In this document: piece after piece, positions 18,717 to 28,286 of the stretch | How positions within the stretch are numbered: position 1 is the stretch's first letter | How the letters are laid out: every line of letters starts with the position of its first letter | Assembly (NCBI GenBank): GCA_002281855.1 | Contig: NCHQ01000001.1 | Coordinates: 186,001-250,000 of the forward strand | Direction of reading: 5' to 3' | Length of the DNA: 64,000 nucleotides | Source: Rhodospirillales bacterium 24-66-33 | Lineage (GTDB): Bacteria; Pseudomonadota; Alphaproteobacteria; Reyranellales; Reyranellaceae | Notes under the pieces: model-generated | Databases searched by the model: none | Seen by the model: the letters and a program-made list of their open reading frames with translations, nothing else | What the model was told of the DNA's origin: nothing | Position numbers and translations under genes: made by a program

Positions 18717-21700
18717 ATGATCAAGAAACTCCTGATCGCCAACCGCGGCGAGATCGCCATCCGCATTGCCCAGGCCGCCGCCGAACTCGGCATTGCAACC
18801 GTGGGCATCCATTCGGAGGACGACGCCATCTCGCTGCACGTGCGCCGGGTCGACGAGGTGCGGCCGCTCAAGGGGCGTGGCGCGGCAGCCTATCTCGACA
18901 TCGCCGGTGTCATCGCGGCGGCCCGGGAGGCGGGCTGCGACGCGGTACATCCGGGCTACGGCTTCCTGTCTGAGAATGCGGCCTTCGCCACGGCCTGCGC
19001 CGAGGCGGGGCTCGTCTTCGTCGGTCCCACACCCGAGCAGCTCGACCTGTTCGGCGACAAGGCGCGCGCCCGGGCCCATGCCGGCAAGAACGGGGCGCCG
19101 GTCCTGTCGGGCACCGACAGTGCGGTCGACGTGGCCGGCGTTAAGGCTTTCTTCGCCAAGCATCGCAAGGCCGGCATCGTCATCAAGGCGATCGCGGGCG
19201 GTGGTGGGCGCGGCATGCGGATCGTCACGCAGGAGGCCGAGATCGAGGAGGCCTTCACGCGCGCCTCTGCCGAAGCGCAGGCGGCCTTCGGCAACGGCGC
19301 CCTCTATGCCGAGCGTCTGATCGCCCGCGCGCGCCACATCGAGGTTCAGGTCGTGGGTGACGGTCAGGGCGGCATCGCCGCCCTCGGCGAGCGCGAATGC
19401 ACGATCCAGCGTCGCAGCCAGAAGATCGTCGAGCTGGCGCCCAGCCCGAACCTCGCCGAGGCGATGCGCGGGCAGATCGTCGAATCGGCCGTGAGGATGG
19501 CGAAAGCGGTGAACTATCGCAGCCTCGGCACTTTCGAATTCCTGGTCGACGATGCGGCGCCGGATTTCTTCTGCTTCATCGAGGCCAATCCGCGCCTGCA
19601 GGTCGAACACACCGTCACCGAGGAAGTATGGGGCGTCGACTTGGTGAAGGCGCAGTTGCGGCTGGCGGGCGGCACGTCGCTCGACGACACCGGCGTTGGG
19701 CAGGCGTCGCCGCGCGGCCATGCCATTCAGATGCGGGTGAACATGGAGACCATGACGGCCGACGGTTCGGCCAAGCCGGGTGGCGGCACGCTCACGGCGT
19801 TTGAGCCGCCGTCGGGTCCGGGCGTGCGCGTCGACACCTATGGCTATGCGGGCTATCGCACCAATCCGAACTTCGATTCGCTGCTCGCCAAGGTGATCGT
19901 GCAGGCGGCCGATTTCGGCAGTGCGCTGCAGCGGGCCGAGCGGGCGCTGTCAGCCTTCCGGCTCGAAGGCGCGCCTTCGAACATCGCCTTCCTGCGCGCC
20001 CTGATTGCTCATCCGGACTTCCGCGCTGACAAGGTCCATACACGCTTCGTCGACGAGCAGGCTTCGGCTCTGATCGCCGCGGCCGGCAAGCTGAGCGGCG
20101 GCCTCTATTTCGAGGGCGCGCCGCCACCGGCATCACCCGCATCGTCGCCGCGGCAGGCCGGCGCGCGGGTCGACAGCGTCGATCCACTGGCGGTCCTGGC
20201 CTTCGGCAAGGCGAAGGCGGAGACGGCGTCGCGCGCGCCCGAAAGCGACGCCCCGGACGGCACGGTCGCCGTCCCGGCACCGATGCAGGGCACGATCGTG
20301 AGCCTGTCGGTGAAGGAGGGCGATCCGGTCGCGGCGGGCCAGGCCCTGCTGGTGATGGATGCCATGAAGATGCAGCATGAGATCCGCAGCCCGGTGCGCG
20401 GCTATGTGCGGCGCATCGCGGTCGAGGCGGGCGAGACGGTCTATGAGGGCCATTCGCTGCTGTTCGTCGAGGAGGCCGATGTCGAGGTGAAGGGCACGGC
20501 GGTCGAGGAAACGATCGACCTCGATCATGTCCGCCCCGATCTCGCTGAGTATTTCGAACGCCGGGCCATGACGCTCGACGAGAAGCGGCCAGAGTCGGTG
20601 GCGCGGCGGCGCAAGACCAACCAGCGGACCGCCCGCGAGAATCTCGAGGACCTGGTCGATCCCAACAGCTTCGTCGAGTATGGCGCCTTCGCGATCGCCA
20701 GCCAGCGCACGCGCCGCACGATCGAGGACCTGATCGAGAAGACACCGGCAGACGGGCTGATCACCGGCATCGGCCGGGTCAATGGCTCGCTGTTCGGACC
20801 GGAACGCAGCCGGGTCGCGGTCGCGCACTACGACTACACGGTGCTGGCCGGCACGCAGGGCAAGAACAACCACCACAAGAAGGACCGGCTGTTCGAGATC
20901 GTCGAGAAGCAGCGCATCCCGCTCGTCTTCTTCACCGAGGGCGGCGGCGGCCGGCCGGGCGACATCGACGTGCAGTCGGTGGCCGGACTCAACACGATGG
21001 CGTTCCACATCTTCGGACGTCTGAGCGGCGTGGCACCGCTGGTCGGCATCAACTCGGGCCGCTGCTTTGCCGGCAATGCCGCGATCCTGGGCTGCTGTGA
21101 CGTGGTGATCGCCACGAAGAACTCGTCGATCGGCATGGGCGGTCCCGCGATGATCGAGGGCGGCAATCTCGGCGTCTTCTCGCCCGAGGAGGTCGGGCCC
21201 ATGAACGTGCAGGTGCCCAACGGCGTGGTCGACATCGCGGTCGAGGACGAAGCCGAGGCGGTGGCCGTTGCCAAGAAGTATCTCTCCTACTTCCAGGGCG
21301 CGCTGCCGGAATGGCGTGCGGCCGACCAGCGCCTGCTGCGGCGGGCCATCCCGGAGAACCGGCTTCGCGTCTACGACGTGCGCAACGTGATCGCGACGCT
21401 GTGCGACGAGGACTCGGTGCTCGAAGTGCGTCGCGCCTTCGGGCCCGGCATGGTGACGGCGTTCGGCCGCATCGAGGGCAAGCCGCTCGGCATCGTGGCG
21501 AACAACCCGGTGCATCTGGCGGGTGCTATCGACAGCGACGGCTCCGACAAGGCCGCGCGCTTCCTGCAGCTCTGCGACGCCTATGACATCCCGATCCTGT
21601 TCCTGTGCGACACGCCGGGCATGATGGTCGGGCCGGAGATCGAGAAGACGGCGCTGGTGCGCCATTGCTCGCGGCTGTTCGTGACCGGCGCCAATCTCAC

Positions 21701-22085
21701 CGTGCCGTTCGGCACCATCGTGCTGCGCAAGGCCTATGGGCTGGGCGCGCAGGCGATGGCGGGCGGTTCCTTCCACGCGCCGGTCTTCGCGCTGTCCTGG
21801 CCGACCGGCGAGTTCGGCGGCATGGGGCTGGAAGGCGCCGTGAAGCTCGGTTTCCGCAAGGAGCTCGAGGCGGTGAGCGATCCCGCCGAGCGCCGCGCCC
21901 TGTTCGAGAAGATGGTCGCGGCCGCCTATGCGAGGGGCAAGGCACTCAGCACCGCGACCTATTTCGAGGTCGACGAGGTGATCGATCCCGCCGACTCGCG
22001 CCGCTGGATCGCGACCGCGCTGCTCGAGGCCAAGCCGCGGCCGGCGCACAGCCACAAGAAGCGGCCGAACATCGATACCTGGTAA
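18717..22085 (+). CDS. Single-chain biotin-dependent acyl-CoA carboxylase (BC-BCCP-CT fusion)
   Basis: A 1122-residue protein joining the three usually separate carboxylase parts. Biotin carboxylase spans about residues 1-450 (MIKKLLIANRGEIAIRI, ATP-grasp loop IAGGGGRGMRI near 160, EANPRLQVEHTVTE near 290). The biotin carrier domain is at about 520-590, with the biotinylated Lys551 in VMDAMKMQ. Carboxyltransferase halves occupy about 620-1110 (FFTEGGGGRPGD; LFLCDTPGMMVGPEIEKT). This layout resembles the single-chain acyl-CoA carboxylases reported from mycobacteria and Rhodopseudomonas rather than two-subunit PccAB. It carboxylates an acyl-CoA using ATP and bicarbonate; the acyl group is unknown. 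Confidence 0.92.
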   Translation: MIKKLLIANRGEIAIRIAQAAAELGIATVGIHSEDDAISLHVRRVDEVRPLKGRGAAAYLDIAGVIAAAREAGCDAVHPGYGFLSENAAFATACAEAGLVFVGPTPEQLDLFGDKARARAHAGKNGAPVLSGTDSAVDVAGVKAFFAKHRKAGIVIKAIAGGGGRGMRIVTQEAEIEEAFTRASAEAQAAFGNGALYAERLIARARHIEVQVVGDGQGGIAALGERECTIQRRSQKIVELAPSPNLAEAMRGQIVESAVRMAKAVNYRSLGTFEFLVDDAAPDFFCFIEANPRLQVEHTVTEEVWGVDLVKAQLRLAGGTSLDDTGVGQASPRGHAIQMRVNMETMTADGSAKPGGGTLTAFEPPSGPGVRVDTYGYAGYRTNPNFDSLLAKVIVQAADFGSALQRAERALSAFRLEGAPSNIAFLRALIAHPDFRADKVHTRFVDEQASALIAAAGKLSGGLYFEGAPPPASPASSPRQAGARVDSVDPLAVLAFGKAKAETASRAPESDAPDGTVAVPAPMQGTIVSLSVKEGDPVAAGQALLVMDAMKMQHEIRSPVRGYVRRIAVEAGETVYEGHSLLFVEEADVEVKGTAVEETIDLDHVRPDLAEYFERRAMTLDEKRPESVARRRKTNQRTARENLEDLVDPNSFVEYGAFAIASQRTRRTIEDLIEKTPADGLITGIGRVNGSLFGPERSRVAVAHYDYTVLAGTQGKNNHHKKDRLFEIVEKQRIPLVFFTEGGGGRPGDIDVQSVAGLNTMAFHIFGRLSGVAPLVGINSGRCFAGNAAILGCCDVVIATKNSSIGMGGPAMIEGGNLGVFSPEEVGPMNVQVPNGVVDIAVEDEAEAVAVAKKYLSYFQGALPEWRAADQRLLRRAIPENRLRVYDVRNVIATLCDEDSVLEVRRAFGPGMVTAFGRIEGKPLGIVANNPVHLAGAIDSDGSDKAARFLQLCDAYDIPILFLCDTPGMMVGPEIEKTALVRHCSRLFVTGANLTVPFGTIVLRKAYGLGAQAMAGGSFHAPVFALSWPTGEFGGMGLEGAVKLGFRKELEAVSDPAERRALFEKMVAAAYARGKALSTATYFEVDEVIDPADSRRWIATALLEAKPRPAHSHKKRPNIDTW

Positions 22086-22107
22086 ATGCGAACAGAGTTG
22101 CCCACCA

Positions 22108-22239
22108 ACCTCATGCTGAGGAGGCTGCCCCTCGAATACCTCGGGGTAAACTCCGCAGCCGTCTCGAAGGATGGGCCACACGCACCACGTCCGTTGCCCA
22201 TCCTTCGAGATGGCCCTTCGGGCCTCCTCAGGATGAGGT
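22108..22239. repeat. Long nested inverted repeat, family B, copy 1
   Basis: Outer arms at 22108-22125 and 22222-22239 match at 17 of 18 positions. A perfect inner pair of 15 bp (TCTCGAAGGATGGGC, 22162-22176, with 22196-22210) sits between them. The right arm CTCCTCAGGATGAGGTGGTG recurs exactly at 62069-62088, and the inner arm also recurs there. It lies between convergent genes after the carboxylase stop. No gene was seen in 22086-22319. Confidence 0.75.
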
Positions 22240-22275
22240 GGTGCGAGTCGACTTGAGACGACACGACTCCAAGAA

Positions 22276-22301
22276 AAAGGCCCCTCGATGGAGGGGCCTT
22301 T
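22276..22301 (-). terminator. Rho-independent terminator of the binding-protein gene
   Basis: AAAGGCCCCTC (22276-22286) pairs with GAGGGGCCTTT (22291-22301) around a 4-base loop. On the minus strand the stem runs into TTTTTCTT, a good U tract, 19 bp after the stop of the binding-protein gene. On the plus strand only a short TTTCGGTTT follows, so it would stop carboxylase transcripts less well. Confidence 0.8.
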
Positions 22302-22319
22302 CGGTTTGCGCCGGCTCGC

Positions 22320-24224
22320 TTACTGGGCGATCCAGAACGTGTCGGGCTGGTAGAGGCCGATGTACCCGCCCGGATCCCAGGCGTAGTAGCCTTCCTTCGG
22401 GACGTTGCGCACCTTGGGGCCGACCACGATTGGCTGGCGCACGCCATTGACCGTGCCGATCGAGAAGACCTCGTCGGCGTTGGTGGCGAGGATCTTGTCC
22501 CAGGCCTTGCGGCGGTCAGCTTCAGTTGTGCCGGTTTCCCATTCCTTCACGTAGTCGAGGAGCTTGCAGGCCGATTCGAGGTCGCATTTCTCGCCCTGCC
22601 TGCCCTTGGACTCGACGAACATGCCCCAGCGCGACCATTGCAGGCCGCCCAGCATGGTCGGCGCGAACTCCTTGGGGCTGGTATTGGGGGTCGGGACCGC
22701 CGTCACGGCGCCGGCGAAAGCCGTCATGACGGCTTCACCCGACGAGGTGCGGAGCCGGAAGTTGTCGCGGGTCTGCGGCTTGGTCAGCATCTTGATGCCG
22801 ATCTTCTTCCAGTTGTCGGCGATCAGCGTGAGCGCGTCGCTGTCCTCGGTTTCCTCGCTGGCATGTTCGACGACGATCGTGGCCGGCCGGCCGTCGGGCA
22901 GCAGGCGGATACCCTGGCTGTCCTTCTTCGTGAGGCCGATCTCGTCCAGCAGCTTGTTGGCGAGCTTCGGATCGTACTGGGCCCACTTGGTCGCATACTC
23001 CGGCTTGAACAGCTCCGAGCGCGGCATGATCGTGTTGTTCGACGGCCTGGCCAGGCCGATATAGACAACCTGGTTCAATTCCTCGCGGTCGATCGCCAGC
23101 GAGAGCGCCCGGCGGAAGCGCACGTCGCGCATCAGCTTGCGCCACTCCGCGTCGTTCGTGGTGAGATTGGGGTAGAGCGCGAGCTGCGAGCCCGAGCCCG
23201 CTTCCCACAGGCGCACGTTCACGCCCGAGGACTGCGCGCTCTTCTGAAGGAAGGTGTAGTCGCGCATGTTGAGGTAGCGCGGCTGCAGGTTGGCCTCGCC
23301 GAGCCCCGCCTTGGCCGGCACCAGGTTGGCGGCCGCCACCGTGAAGATCACCTGGTCGACATAGGGCAGTTGCTGCCCCTTCTCGTCGATGCGGTGATAG
23401 TAGGGGTTGCGCTGGTAGACGAACCGCTGGGCCGGTGACGCGGTCGTGCCGACCCAGGGGTTCAGCGTCGGCAGATCGACGTTGTCGTTGGCGTACATCA
23501 CGTCCAGGCGGCGGTAGATCGACACCCAGCTTTGCTGGCCGCCGCGCGCGGATTTCAGGATCTCGGCTTCGGGCGTGTACTTGGCGTGAAACTTCTTCAG
23601 GTAGTGGGCAGGCCTGTAGAGGAAGAGGGGCGCGGCGCGCGCCTGGCTCTCGATGAAGTACGGGTTGGGCTTGTCCCATGTGTACTTGATCGTGAGCGGA
23701 TCGATGATCTCGACCTTGGGCGGTTGTCCGTCGACCAGCAGCTCGACATTGGGGCCGCCGGCGGTGAGGTCCTTGTTGTTGGCGACGTCTTCCCAGAAGA
23801 AGCGGAAGTCCTCGGTGGTGAACGGATGGCCGTCCGACCACTTGTGGCCGGCGCGCAGCTTGAACGTGAACTCGCGGCCCTCCTTCTCCTCGTAGCTTTC
23901 GAGGATGTCCGGCTTCAGCTTGAACTTGTCGTCGTAGACGATCAGGCGGGTGTAGCTGAAGATCGTCATCAGGCGCGTATCGCGCGAACTGGCCACCAGC
24001 ATGTTGAGCTGGCCGCCCTGCTGGCCGGGCCCATCGCCGCCGGCGAAGTACTTCACGACCCAGGGCTGCTCGGGAACGCGCTTGTCGACCGGCGGCAGGG
24101 CGCCGGACTTCACCTGGTCGGCGAACATCGGCGTTTCCTTGAGCGTGGGCACGGGATCGGCGGCGAAGACCGGCCCCGCCATCCATCCGAAGACCAGTGC
24201 TGCCGTCAGAACGCGTCTCTTCAT
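22320..24224 (-). CDS. ABC transporter substrate-binding protein, family 5 (peptide/opine type)
   Basis: A 634-residue periplasmic binding protein with signal peptide MKRRVLTAALVFGWMAGPVFA. Family 5 features are FKLRAGHKWSDGHPFTTEDF and RRALSLAIDREELNQVVYIGLA. It is longer than typical OppA/DppA proteins (about 540), closer to the long SBP_bac_5 group. No permease or ATPase gene lies nearby, so it is an orphan in this window; the ligand is unknown. GAAGGA stands 7 bases before the ATG, and a rho-independent terminator follows. Confidence 0.9.
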   Translation of the reverse strand: MKRRVLTAALVFGWMAGPVFAADPVPTLKETPMFADQVKSGALPPVDKRVPEQPWVVKYFAGGDGPGQQGGQLNMLVASSRDTRLMTIFSYTRLIVYDDKFKLKPDILESYEEKEGREFTFKLRAGHKWSDGHPFTTEDFRFFWEDVANNKDLTAGGPNVELLVDGQPPKVEIIDPLTIKYTWDKPNPYFIESQARAAPLFLYRPAHYLKKFHAKYTPEAEILKSARGGQQSWVSIYRRLDVMYANDNVDLPTLNPWVGTTASPAQRFVYQRNPYYHRIDEKGQQLPYVDQVIFTVAAANLVPAKAGLGEANLQPRYLNMRDYTFLQKSAQSSGVNVRLWEAGSGSQLALYPNLTTNDAEWRKLMRDVRFRRALSLAIDREELNQVVYIGLARPSNNTIMPRSELFKPEYATKWAQYDPKLANKLLDEIGLTKKDSQGIRLLPDGRPATIVVEHASEETEDSDALTLIADNWKKIGIKMLTKPQTRDNFRLRTSSGEAVMTAFAGAVTAVPTPNTSPKEFAPTMLGGLQWSRWGMFVESKGRQGEKCDLESACKLLDYVKEWETGTTEADRRKAWDKILATNADEVFSIGTVNGVRQPIVVGPKVRNVPKEGYYAWDPGGYIGLYQPDTFWIAQ

Positions 24225-24409
24225 CTCAAGTCCTTCACCGGTTGCCCGCGGAAAGCAGGCCGATCCTGCGTATTCCGCCGAGCGAGTACCCCATATCGAT
24301 CAAATCGCCCAGGCGCGTCATCGTCAATGCCGGCTGCCTGTGACGCCACGTTGACGGGGCGTTGGAGACGCGCAAGAAAACCGTCGGCATTGAAAGATTC
24401 GAGGGAACG

Positions 24410-25504
24410 ATGGCGAGCGGCCTGGAGAGCGAATTCGTAACGCTACACGAGATCGTAAAAGCGGCGAAAATCCGGCTCAATCCGAATATCTGGGATTATT
24501 TGATCGGCGGCACCGAGACCGAGACCACGCTGCGCCGCAACCGGCTGGCCCTCGACACGATCGCCTTCAAGCCGCGTGTCCTGCGCGACGTGTCGAAGAT
24601 CGATCCGTCCTCCGAAATCCTCGGAAAGAAGATCCGCCTGCCCGTAATGCTGGCGCCCGTCGGGTCGCTGGAATCGTTCGAGGCCGGTGGCGGCATCACC
24701 GTCGCGAAGGGCGCGGGGGCGAGCAACGTCGCGATGCTGATCAGCTCGGTGACCACCCTCAAGCTTCAGGACATCGTGAAGGGCGGCGCGGGTCCAAAGA
24801 TCTACCAGCTCTATGTGCGCGGCGACGATGCCTGGGTCGCGGACCGCGTGAAGGAGGCGATGGACGCCGGCTACGATGCCTTCTGCATCACCGTCGACAC
24901 CCAGGTCTACAGCCGGCGTGAGCGCGACATCGCCAAGCGCTTCGTGAAGTCGTGGCGCGCGGCCGCCACCGGCCAGGATCACCAGGCGGCCTTCTCGTGG
25001 AAGAACTTCATCGCCGTCCGCGAGAAGTTTCCCGATGTGAAGTTCATGCTGAAGGGGATCGGCACCGGCGAGGATGCCGAGCTCGCCTGCCAGAACGGCG
25101 TCTGGGCGGTCTATTGCTCCAATCATGGCGGTCGCCAGCTCGACCATGGGCGCGGCTCGGCCGAGGTGCTGCCCGAGATCGTCGAGGCGGTCGCCGGTCG
25201 TGCCAAGGTGGCGGTCGATGGCAGCTTCAGCCGCGGCAGCGACATCGTGAAGGCGATCTGCATGGGCGCCGACTGGGTCGGTCTCGGCCGTCTCTACTGC
25301 TACGGTCTCGCCGCCGCCGGTGCCGCCGGCATCGAGCGCGTGATCGAGCTGCTCGACGAGGAGATGCGCGAGGTGATGGGCCTGCTGGGCGTCAACTCGC
25401 TGGCGCAGCTCGACAAGAGCTACATCGCCAGGAGCATGCCGACCAACCTGACCGGCGTGCACAGCGCCTTCCCGCTGCTCAACCTGCAGGACGAGGGTTA
25501 CTGA
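24410..25504 (+). CDS. FMN-dependent alpha-hydroxy-acid oxidase/dehydrogenase
   Basis: A 364-residue TIM-barrel enzyme of the lactate/glycolate/mandelate oxidase family. IRLPVMLAPVGSLESF, IYQLYVRGD, the catalytic His in SNHGGRQLDHGRG, and the FMN phosphate site DGSFSRGSDIVKAICMGAD are visible. The last motif normally reads DGGxRxGxD, so this member is divergent. It should oxidise an L-2-hydroxyacid to the 2-oxoacid. I chose ATG 24410 for the GAGGG 4-8 bases upstream; a TTG at 24362 is in frame. Confidence 0.88.
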   Translation: MASGLESEFVTLHEIVKAAKIRLNPNIWDYLIGGTETETTLRRNRLALDTIAFKPRVLRDVSKIDPSSEILGKKIRLPVMLAPVGSLESFEAGGGITVAKGAGASNVAMLISSVTTLKLQDIVKGGAGPKIYQLYVRGDDAWVADRVKEAMDAGYDAFCITVDTQVYSRRERDIAKRFVKSWRAAATGQDHQAAFSWKNFIAVREKFPDVKFMLKGIGTGEDAELACQNGVWAVYCSNHGGRQLDHGRGSAEVLPEIVEAVAGRAKVAVDGSFSRGSDIVKAICMGADWVGLGRLYCYGLAAAGAAGIERVIELLDEEMREVMGLLGVNSLAQLDKSYIARSMPTNLTGVHSAFPLLNLQDEGY

Positions 25505-25515
25505 GTTCTCACTTT

Positions 25516-25622
25516 CCTCCCCATTCAAATGGGGAGGTGCCCCGAAGGGGCGGAGGGGTCATGACCCCATCGCCCTCGTAAGACGAGGGCACTTCCCCTT
25601 TGCGGAGCCCGCAAAGGGGAAG
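25516..25622. repeat. Palindromic repeat cluster, including family A copy 2
   Basis: Between two convergent genes there are four hairpins in a row. The first is CCTCCCCATT with AATGGGGAGG (25516-25537), then GCCCCGAAGGGGC (25539-25551), then the family A unit: GCCCTCGT/ACGAGGGC (25572-25590) and a 14-bp stem (25592-25605 with 25609-25622). The family A part is the inverted copy of 14211-14262, and base changes in its arms are compensated. No gene was seen in this gap. Confidence 0.8.
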
Positions 25623-25632
25623 AGGCTGATGT

Positions 25633-26385
25633 TCAGCCGCGGCCGACGAAAGGCATCTTCGTCGCCATCACGGTCATGAACTGCACGTTGGCGTCGAGCG
25701 GCAGGCTGTCCATGTAGAGGATGGCGTTGGCCACCGCGGAGACGTCCATGCGCGGCTCGGCGATGGTCGTGCCGTTGGGCTGCAGCACGCCCTTGGTCAT
25801 GCGGTCGGTCATCGGCGACACGGCGTTGCCGATGTCGATCTGGCCGCAGGCGATGTCGTAGGCGCGGCCGTCGAGCGACGTCGACTTGGTGAGGCCGGTG
25901 ATGGCGTGCTTGGTCGAGGTGTAGGCGACCGAGAAGGGCCGTGGCGCGTGCGCCGAAATCGAGCCGTTGTTGATGATGCGGCCGCCGCGCGGGGTCTGGT
26001 CCTTCATGATCTTGATGGCCTCCTGCGTGCACAGGAACGGTCCCGTCAGGTTCGCCGCCACGACGCTCAGCCAGGTCTCGTAGGGCAGATCTTCGAGCGG
26101 CACGGGCGGGGCGCCGCCGCCGGCATTGTTGAACACCAGGTCGAGCCGGCCCCAGGTCGCCTTCACCTTGGCGAACAGGGCTACGATGTCGTCGCGCTTG
26201 GCTACGTCGGTCGGCACGGCGAGCGCGTTGGGCGCATTGTTGCCGGCCATCGAAGCCGTCTCGTCGAGCGCCTCCTTGCGTCGGCCCGCTAGTGCTACCT
26301 TGTAGCCTTTGTTCAGCAGGGCCAGCGCCGAGGCGCGGCCGATGCCGCTGCCCGCGCCGGTGACGACGGCGATTTTTCCACTCAT
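25633..26385 (-). CDS. SDR family oxidoreductase
   Basis: A 250-residue SDR with [20 protein letters not shown], a Ser in NNGSISAH, and YTSTKHAI. The C-terminus ([19 protein letters not shown]) differs from the common DGG end and resembles serine/3-hydroxypropionate-type SDRs. The reaction is not certain. It lies downstream of atzF on the same strand with a 69-bp gap, so read-through from that gene is possible. Confidence 0.88.
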   Translation of the reverse strand: MSGKIAVVTGAGSGIGRASALALLNKGYKVALAGRRKEALDETASMAGNNAPNALAVPTDVAKRDDIVALFAKVKATWGRLDLVFNNAGGGAPPVPLEDLPYETWLSVVAANLTGPFLCTQEAIKIMKDQTPRGGRIINNGSISAHAPRPFSVAYTSTKHAITGLTKSTSLDGRAYDIACGQIDIGNAVSPMTDRMTKGVLQPNGTTIAEPRMDVSAVANAILYMDSLPLDANVQFMTVMATKMPFVGRG

Positions 26386-26454
26386 GGGTTCGTTTCCTCT
26401 CCTCGAAGGAGCGGACCCTAGCAGACCGGCGCCCCGCAGTTGAAGGGTGGCGCG

Positions 26455-28230
26455 CTACGGCAACGTCGCGACGTAGGCCCGCCAGCCGCCCAGCGAGGTG
26501 ATGTCCTTGGCGCCCTGCGCCGCATGTGCCTCGCAGAGGAAACCCAGCACATCGGTCCCGTCGGCCAGGCTCACCGTGCCCAGCCCCAGCGGGGCGGGGA
26601 TGCGGCGCAGCAGGTCGCCGATCCTCTCGACCGGCAGGCTCCACACTTCCAGCTCGATGGCGCCGCCGCCTTCGGCCACGCGCACCAGGCCCGGCCGATG
26701 CGGCGGGCCGCCGGGCAGGGCGTAGAAGCGATAGGCGGGGGCGGTCCTGCCGGCGGTCTGCAGGCGCCCGCCCAGTTCCAGAAGCTGGCCGTTCAAGGGG
26801 AGGCCGCTCATATGCGCGCCGACCACGGCGATCGGCACGCGATCCTCCGCAACGACGGGATCGTTCTCCGGCTGCGGCAGGCGGCTCATCGTCTTGCCGA
26901 GCGGCAAGGGCACCGCGCGTTGCCAGCGGGCGCCGAACGCCAGCAGGGCGCGTTCGGCATTCGCGCTGGAGATCAGGGTGATGCCGAACGGCATGCCGTC
27001 GGGGCGGAAGCCGGCCGGCACGGCGAGTGCCGACAGGCCGAAGAAATTCACGAAGTTGGTGTAGTGGCCGAGATGCGAATTGTAGAGCACCGGCTCGCGT
27101 TCGAGATCGGCCAGCTTGTAGATCGTGCCGGCCGTGGGCACCGCCAGGAAATCGAGCCCTTCCATCTGGGCGAAGGCACGCGCTTTGAGTTCGGCGAGCC
27201 GGTACTGGCCTTCGAAGGCATCGACGGCGCTGTACTCGAGGCCGCTCAGGACGATCGCCCGAGTCGTCGGCCAGACGCCCGCCGCGTCGTCGGCCGCCTC
27301 CATGAAGGCGCCGACCGCCGCGGTGCGCTCGGCGACCCAGGGGCCGTTGTAGAGAAGCTGGGCAGCATCGCGGAACGGGGCGTAGTCGATCGCGACCGGC
27401 GTGCCGCCCAGCCCCTTCAGCCGCTCGATCGACTGGGCATAGAGCGCGGCATAGGCGGCGTCGCCGAAGAACTCCGCGTCCTTGGTGTCGAGGATGCCGA
27501 AGCGGAAGGTCCGGCCGATGGAAGGTGTCGCGTGCGGCTCGGCGGCGACGGCGAGCACCGCATCGGCATCGGCGCAGGAGAGGGCGAAGACCGAGGTGCA
27601 GTCGAGCGAGCGGCAGGCCGGCACCATGCCTTCGTTGCTGAGCAGGCCGGGTGTCGGCTTCAGGCCGACGATGTTGTTGAAGCCGGCCGGCACGCGGCCC
27701 GATCCCGCAGTGTCGGTGCCCAGCGAGAAGCTCACGAGGCCCGACGAGACCGCGACGGCCGATCCCGAACTCGATCCGCCGGGTACATACGAGGCGTCGA
27801 ATGGATTGCGCGGCACGCCATAGGGCGAGCGCACGCCGACGAGGCCGGTGGCGAACTGATCGAGGTTCGTCTTGCCGATCACGATCGCGCCGGCGTCCAC
27901 GAGGCGACGCACGACCTCCGCGGAAGCCTTGGCGTCATAGGCGAAGCCCGGGCAGGCCGCGGTCGTTACCATGCCGGCAACGTCGATATTGTCCTTCACC
28001 GCGAACGGCACGCCATAGAGCGGCAACCGGTCGATCTCGTCGCGCCTTGCATCCAGCGCCACAGCTTGTGCGCGCAGCGCGTCGTCGGAGGCGCGGGAGA
28101 TCCAGACCTTGTCGTCGCCCGCGTTTGCGATGCGTTTCAGCACCTCCTCGATGGTCTGACGCACGTCGAGCGTGCCGGCGCGATAGGCGCCGAGCAGCGC
28201 GTGAACCCCGAGGTCGAGAAAAGCTGTCAT
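26455..28230 (-). CDS. atzF: Allophanate hydrolase
   Basis: A 591-residue enzyme close to the usual length of about 600. The N-terminal amidase-signature domain carries the catalytic Lys in PFAVKDNID, the GGSSSGSAVAV loop and the Ser in GTDTAGSGRVPA. The C-terminal domain from about residue 465 (VAVVGAHMSGLPLNGQL, YRFYALPGG) is the decarboxylating part specific to allophanate hydrolases. It converts allophanate to ammonia and CO2. No urea carboxylase gene is present; instead it is divergent from atzG-atzE-atzH-like genes, which fits carboxybiuret breakdown. Confidence 0.93.
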   Translation of the reverse strand: MTAFLDLGVHALLGAYRAGTLDVRQTIEEVLKRIANAGDDKVWISRASDDALRAQAVALDARRDEIDRLPLYGVPFAVKDNIDVAGMVTTAACPGFAYDAKASAEVVRRLVDAGAIVIGKTNLDQFATGLVGVRSPYGVPRNPFDASYVPGGSSSGSAVAVSSGLVSFSLGTDTAGSGRVPAGFNNIVGLKPTPGLLSNEGMVPACRSLDCTSVFALSCADADAVLAVAAEPHATPSIGRTFRFGILDTKDAEFFGDAAYAALYAQSIERLKGLGGTPVAIDYAPFRDAAQLLYNGPWVAERTAAVGAFMEAADDAAGVWPTTRAIVLSGLEYSAVDAFEGQYRLAELKARAFAQMEGLDFLAVPTAGTIYKLADLEREPVLYNSHLGHYTNFVNFFGLSALAVPAGFRPDGMPFGITLISSANAERALLAFGARWQRAVPLPLGKTMSRLPQPENDPVVAEDRVPIAVVGAHMSGLPLNGQLLELGGRLQTAGRTAPAYRFYALPGGPPHRPGLVRVAEGGGAIELEVWSLPVERIGDLLRRIPAPLGLGTVSLADGTDVLGFLCEAHAAQGAKDITSLGGWRAYVATLP

Positions 28231-28286
28231 GTGAGGGTTTTAGACAAGCAATGCGTTGAATGCAGCCTCCAGATTCGCGCAGACCT

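Noticed and set aside
20133-22181. 682-codon minus-strand frame across the carboxylase gene
   Set aside because: The plus strand encodes conserved biotin-carrier and carboxyltransferase motifs over the whole stretch; the minus frame shows none.
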